64,000 nt of DNA from Vibrio hannami. Its GTDB lineage: Bacteria > Pseudomonadota > Gammaproteobacteria > Enterobacterales > Vibrionaceae. The translations under genes and the position numbers were made by a program. The stretch lies in contig NZ_JARQZP010000003.1 in assembly GCF_029589055.1 (NCBI RefSeq), forward strand, positions 1,736,001 through 1,800,000, written 5' to 3'. The notes under the pieces were generated by a model, which worked only from the letters and a program-made list of their open reading frames with translations, had not been told where the DNA came from and made no database searches. Of the stretch, positions 61,043-64,000 are shown in pieces. Position 1 is the first letter of the stretch. Each line of letters opens with the position of its first letter.

Positions 61043-62425
61043 CTAACTCATCGATACAGTATTAATTGGCAGTGATGTACGGCTATTAATGACATGCCTT
61101 AGCCGTAGTAACATAAGCACCGCAGCGACAGTTAGCCCTGTCAGGATTCCGACCCAAAAGCCCTTTTCTCCCATCGCTGGAACAATGTAGTCCGTTGTTC
61201 CCAACACTACACCCATTGGTAGTGCCAGCCCCCAATATGAAGCGATAGCCAGGAACATTGGGATTTTAGTGTCTTTATAACCACGAAGCGCACCACTGGT
61301 TGATGTTTGTAAGGCATCACTAAACTGATACATAGCGGTTAATACCAGTAATGTTGCTGCGGTAGCACTGATTTCGGGATCGTTGGTGTAAAGCTTAATA
61401 ATTTGTTCTGGGAATAGCAGGAGAATAACAACAGAGCACAATGAAAGAAGTGCTGCAATCATGATCCCTATTTTGCTACGGGTTATTGCGCACAGTTCGT
61501 CTTTTTCACCTAGTGCATATCCGATACGAACGGTAATCCCGAATGAAACACTCATTGGAATAACGTAAGTCATACTTGAGATATTTAGTGCTATCTGTGC
61601 TGCAGCAACATTATCTGCCCCTATACGGCCAATCATAAGAGCAATAACGGCAAAAATACTGCCACATACCGCAATGTTCATTCCAATCGGCAGGCCAAGT
61701 TTCAGCAGGTGAAGCATCTCTTTTAGCTTTGGCTTTGCATGCGAAAAACAGATGATGGTTTTGTAGTGATGATGCCCTTTGATATAGGAGTGCAATAACC
61801 CGGACATAAACCAATAAACAAGACTGGTGGCCCAGCCACAGCCTACAGCTCCTAACTCAGGCAATCCGAATTTTCCGTAAATTAGTATGTAGTTAACGGG
61901 AATGTTTACTAGCAGGCCAATAATTGAAATGATCATAGGCGCTCTGGTGTTATTCATTCCTTCACAGAAGCAGTTCAAGGTATAGAACAGTGCTATGCCC
62001 GGCACGCCAAATGCCAATGCTAAGGCATAGTTACTTGCAATAGGAATAATTTCCGGGGCGACACCAATCCACTCCAATAAAGGCTTTGCGTTAGCCAGAT
62101 AGGTGATGAGTAAGATACTGGAAAGTAATGCCAGCCAAACCATCTGGAAAAATTCAATCGAGATATTTTTGTGGTTACGCGCGCCACGGTGATAAGCAAC
62201 CACGGGAGTGAGAGCCATAATGATACCGCGAAGCAGCAACAAGACCGGAAGCCACAGGCTACTACCGAGTGCAATCGCTGCCAGATCAGCAGGGCTCACC
62301 TGCCCAGCCATTGTTGTGTCGACAAACCCCATCGCCTGAGTAGCAATTTGAGTCAAAATGATAGGTGTAGAAAGGCGCATCAAAGCACCAGATTCATGAA
62401 TGAAAGGTCGAAGATTTTGTAACAT
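61043..62425 (-). CDS. MATE-family efflux transporter (NorM-like)
   Basis: 460 residues from ATG 62425, matching the usual NorM length; in-frame starts at 62440 and 62482 cannot be excluded, as none has a clear ribosome site. Twelve helices in two halves: RLSTPIILTQIATQAMGFVD and TTMAGQVSPADLAAIALGSS start the first, LLKLGLPIGMNIAVCGSIFA the second. NorM pumps use Na+ or H+ to expel cationic drugs. Acidic residues typical of the cation site (for example VDTTMAG Asp) are kept. Divergent from the DUF1289 gene. Confidence 0.88.
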   Translation of the reverse strand: MLQNLRPFIHESGALMRLSTPIILTQIATQAMGFVDTTMAGQVSPADLAAIALGSSLWLPVLLLLRGIIMALTPVVAYHRGARNHKNISIEFFQMVWLALLSSILLITYLANAKPLLEWIGVAPEIIPIASNYALALAFGVPGIALFYTLNCFCEGMNNTRAPMIISIIGLLVNIPVNYILIYGKFGLPELGAVGCGWATSLVYWFMSGLLHSYIKGHHHYKTIICFSHAKPKLKEMLHLLKLGLPIGMNIAVCGSIFAVIALMIGRIGADNVAAAQIALNISSMTYVIPMSVSFGITVRIGYALGEKDELCAITRSKIGIMIAALLSLCSVVILLLFPEQIIKLYTNDPEISATAATLLVLTAMYQFSDALQTSTSGALRGYKDTKIPMFLAIASYWGLALPMGVVLGTTDYIVPAMGEKGFWVGILTGLTVAAVLMLLRLRHVINSRTSLPINTVSMS

Positions 62426-62613
62426 GGAAGTTTTAAACATCAATATAAATGCACCAGTGATGGCAGAATAGCGAGTGTGCATTTTAGGATGTGCCCGTTC
62501 GGCGGCGAAAATATAAACGCCTTTCCGGGTAGAATCAAGGATTGCCTGAACTTTAATGACAAGTTATGGTTTTATAAATCTTCAGGTTATAAAACAGGTT
62601 AGATAGATAAGAG

Positions 62614-62820
62614 ATGTTTATAGGAAACAATACAAGTATCATCACTCCTTGCATAGGCAGCTGCCAGCTTGATGAGCACGCTATTTGTAAAGGGTGTTAC
62701 AGAACCTCAGAAGAAATTGCTGATTGGATAAATAAAACTGAAGACGAAAAAATAAGCATTGTTATCCGGTGTAAAAAACAGATTGCGAAGCAGGTTGAGC
62801 ATAACAGCGAAGGAATCTAA
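62614..62820 (+). CDS. DUF1289-family small cysteine protein
   Basis: 68 residues. The family pattern PCIGSCQLDEHAICKGCYRT has four cysteines (C-x3-C-x7-C-x2-C), followed by SEEIADW. These small proteins are presumed metal- or Fe-S-binding, with no known role. Its stop lies inside a terminator hairpin. Confidence 0.85.
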   Translation: MFIGNNTSIITPCIGSCQLDEHAICKGCYRTSEEIADWINKTEDEKISIVIRCKKQIAKQVEHNSEGI

Positions 62821-62843
62821 CGATTCGAACTTCGCTGTTTTTA
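62803..62843 (+). terminator. Terminator overlapping the DUF1289 gene end
   Basis: AACAGCGAAG / CTTCGCTGTT (62803-62812 and 62830-62839), then TTT; the left arm is inside the coding region. Confidence 0.82.
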
Positions 62844-62874
62844 GCTAGTTTACAATGTAAATATCAAGGGTTAA

Positions 62875-63978
62875 CTAACCTACCTGATATTCAGCATAGT
62901 CAGTAAGTCCTTTCTCAGCACCTCCAAACAGGGTGTCTGGATCATGAGCTGTTAGCGGGTAACCATTTTCGATTCGGCTAGGTAGATCTGGATTTGAAAC
63001 AAACGGACGACCAAATCCAACCATATCAGCAAGGCCATCGTTAATCGCCTTAGCAGCTTTTTCACCGTTATATTTACCAGCATAAATGATGGTGCCTTTA
63101 TAGGCTTCTCTTACTGCTTTTTTGAATTCTAATGGTGTCTCTGGTGCGTCTTCCCAGTCTACTTCTGCAATGTGCATGTAAACCACACCAAGCGAGTTTA
63201 GAAGTTCTGCCGCTGCGGTGTACGTTTCGACCGGATTGCTATCAACGGTACCATTCAACGAAGTAAATGGAGCTAATCGCACGCCAACACGATCTGCACC
63301 GATAGCCTCAACCATTGCTTCAACCACTTCTTTCAGGAAGCGCAGGCGGTTTTCAACAGAACCACCATATTCATCGGTACGGTTGTTTGCTTCTGAGTCG
63401 ATAAATTGATTTACAAGGTAACCATTAGCTGCATGAAGCTCGATGCCATCAAAGCCTGCTTGAATAGCGTTGAGTGCTGCCTGATGGTATTCAGAGATAA
63501 CGCTTTGAATATCTTCTTTGTTCATTGCACGAGGTTCAACCACGTCAACAAAACCTGGTGCGTTATTACCATCATCTATAAACACTTTCACATTTTCAGC
63601 TTTTAGGGCTGAAGATGAAATAGGCTGCTGACCACCAATGTTTGCCGGGTGAGTAACGCGACCAACATGCCAAAGCTGTGCGAAAATAGTGCCTTCTTTA
63701 ACATGAACTGCATCGGTTACTTTTTTCCAACCCGCAATCTGCTCAGGGGTGTAAATACCGGGTGTCCAGGCATATCCCTGCCCCATTTCTGAAATCTGAG
63801 TTCCTTCCGCTACAATCAAACCAGCAGATGCTCGCTGAGCGTAATATTCTGCCATCATGTTGTTTGCTGTGTTGCCCGGTTGACTTGCGCGTGAGCGAGT
63901 CATAGGTGGCATAACAATGCGGTTTTTCAGAGATAAAGAACCAAGCTGAATAGGTTGAAACAACGCGTCTTTCATCAT
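62875..63978 (-). CDS. nemA: Old Yellow Enzyme-type alkene reductase
   Basis: 367 residues from ATG 63978; GTG 63981 and ATG 63975 are alternatives. FMN-dependent TIM barrel: LKNRIVMPPMTRSRA, AGLIVAEGTQI, QLWHVGRVTHP, HAANGYLVNQFID (substrate His/Asn pair), SEANNRTDEYGGSVENRLRF and GFGRPFVSNPDL. It reduces activated C=C bonds, nitro groups or nitrate esters with NAD(P)H. The upstream promoter lies at or beyond the window edge. Confidence 0.9.
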   Translation of the reverse strand: MMKDALFQPIQLGSLSLKNRIVMPPMTRSRASQPGNTANNMMAEYYAQRASAGLIVAEGTQISEMGQGYAWTPGIYTPEQIAGWKKVTDAVHVKEGTIFAQLWHVGRVTHPANIGGQQPISSSALKAENVKVFIDDGNNAPGFVDVVEPRAMNKEDIQSVISEYHQAALNAIQAGFDGIELHAANGYLVNQFIDSEANNRTDEYGGSVENRLRFLKEVVEAMVEAIGADRVGVRLAPFTSLNGTVDSNPVETYTAAAELLNSLGVVYMHIAEVDWEDAPETPLEFKKAVREAYKGTIIYAGKYNGEKAAKAINDGLADMVGFGRPFVSNPDLPSRIENGYPLTAHDPDTLFGGAEKGLTDYAEYQVG

Positions 63979-64000
63979 CACACTCGCTTATTTTTCAAGT

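Noticed and set aside
62426..62613. Riboswitch before the MATE gene
   Set aside because: Looked for guanidine-II and FMN motifs; only a short GC-rich stretch is present and the conserved loops are missing.

Overview
The window looks like chromosome of a marine Vibrio or close relative in the Vibrionaceae. The grounds are the porin signal peptides starting MNKK, a ToxR-like winged-helix regulator, four methyl-accepting chemotaxis proteins, a two-adaptor RND pump, a NorM-like MATE pump and an alginate lyase of family PL17. No rRNA, tRNA, CRISPR array or phage module was seen.

Layout. 1-4 kb: end of a PL17 oligo-alginate lyase, then two tandem paralogous porins. 4-15.9 kb: an ABC exporter, a CtlX-like citrulline hydrolase behind a possible ArgR box, a periplasmic repeat protein, an MCP, and an RND pump with two adaptors, the second frameshifted. 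16-23.6 kb: an ion-homeostasis stretch made of a P2-type ATPase flanked by two tiny membrane proteins, a cation/proton antiporter, a CBS-domain protein and an unidentified polytopic membrane protein. 23.7-29.9 kb: a secreted alpha/beta hydrolase, a LysR regulator, a MipA/OmpV-like protein and an MCP. 30-32 kb: an IS3-family element with 33-bp ends and a 3-bp target duplication, carrying an IS110/IS1111-type element inserted in its orfA and an internal deletion in orfB.

32.3-56.8 kb is the most interesting part: a carbohydrate catabolic island. It holds an IclR regulator, a DeoR regulator, an MFS carrier, an aldose-epimerase-like protein, an extra fructose-1,6-bisphosphatase, an SDR, a small monooxygenase-like protein, a DeoC-type aldolase, two Gfo/Idh/MocA dehydrogenases, a zinc alcohol dehydrogenase, an FGGY kinase, an L-fucose-isomerase-like protein, a TIM-barrel epimerase and twin HAD phosphatases at its two edges. 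Two recurring DNA signals tie it together: a palindrome TTCGAYANTRTCGAA at four promoters (proposed IclR operator) and a promoter-plus-operator TATAGTNTTTTCGAAATGAA shared by the carrier and aldolase promoters, with variants before galM and the isomerase operon (proposed DeoR operator). The enzyme set is consistent with oxidation or epimerisation, isomerisation, phosphorylation and aldol cleavage of an unusual sugar or polyol. The substrate cannot be read from sequence.

56.8-64 kb: an MCP with a small partner gene, a ToxR-like regulator, a lipoprotein hydrolase, a MATE transporter, a DUF1289 protein and an Old Yellow Enzyme.

One caution affects interpretation. Four genes (second RND adaptor, IclR, DeoR, ToxR-like) each look shifted by one missing A in an A-run of 5-7. 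That pattern fits homopolymer sequencing error at least as well as real gene decay.
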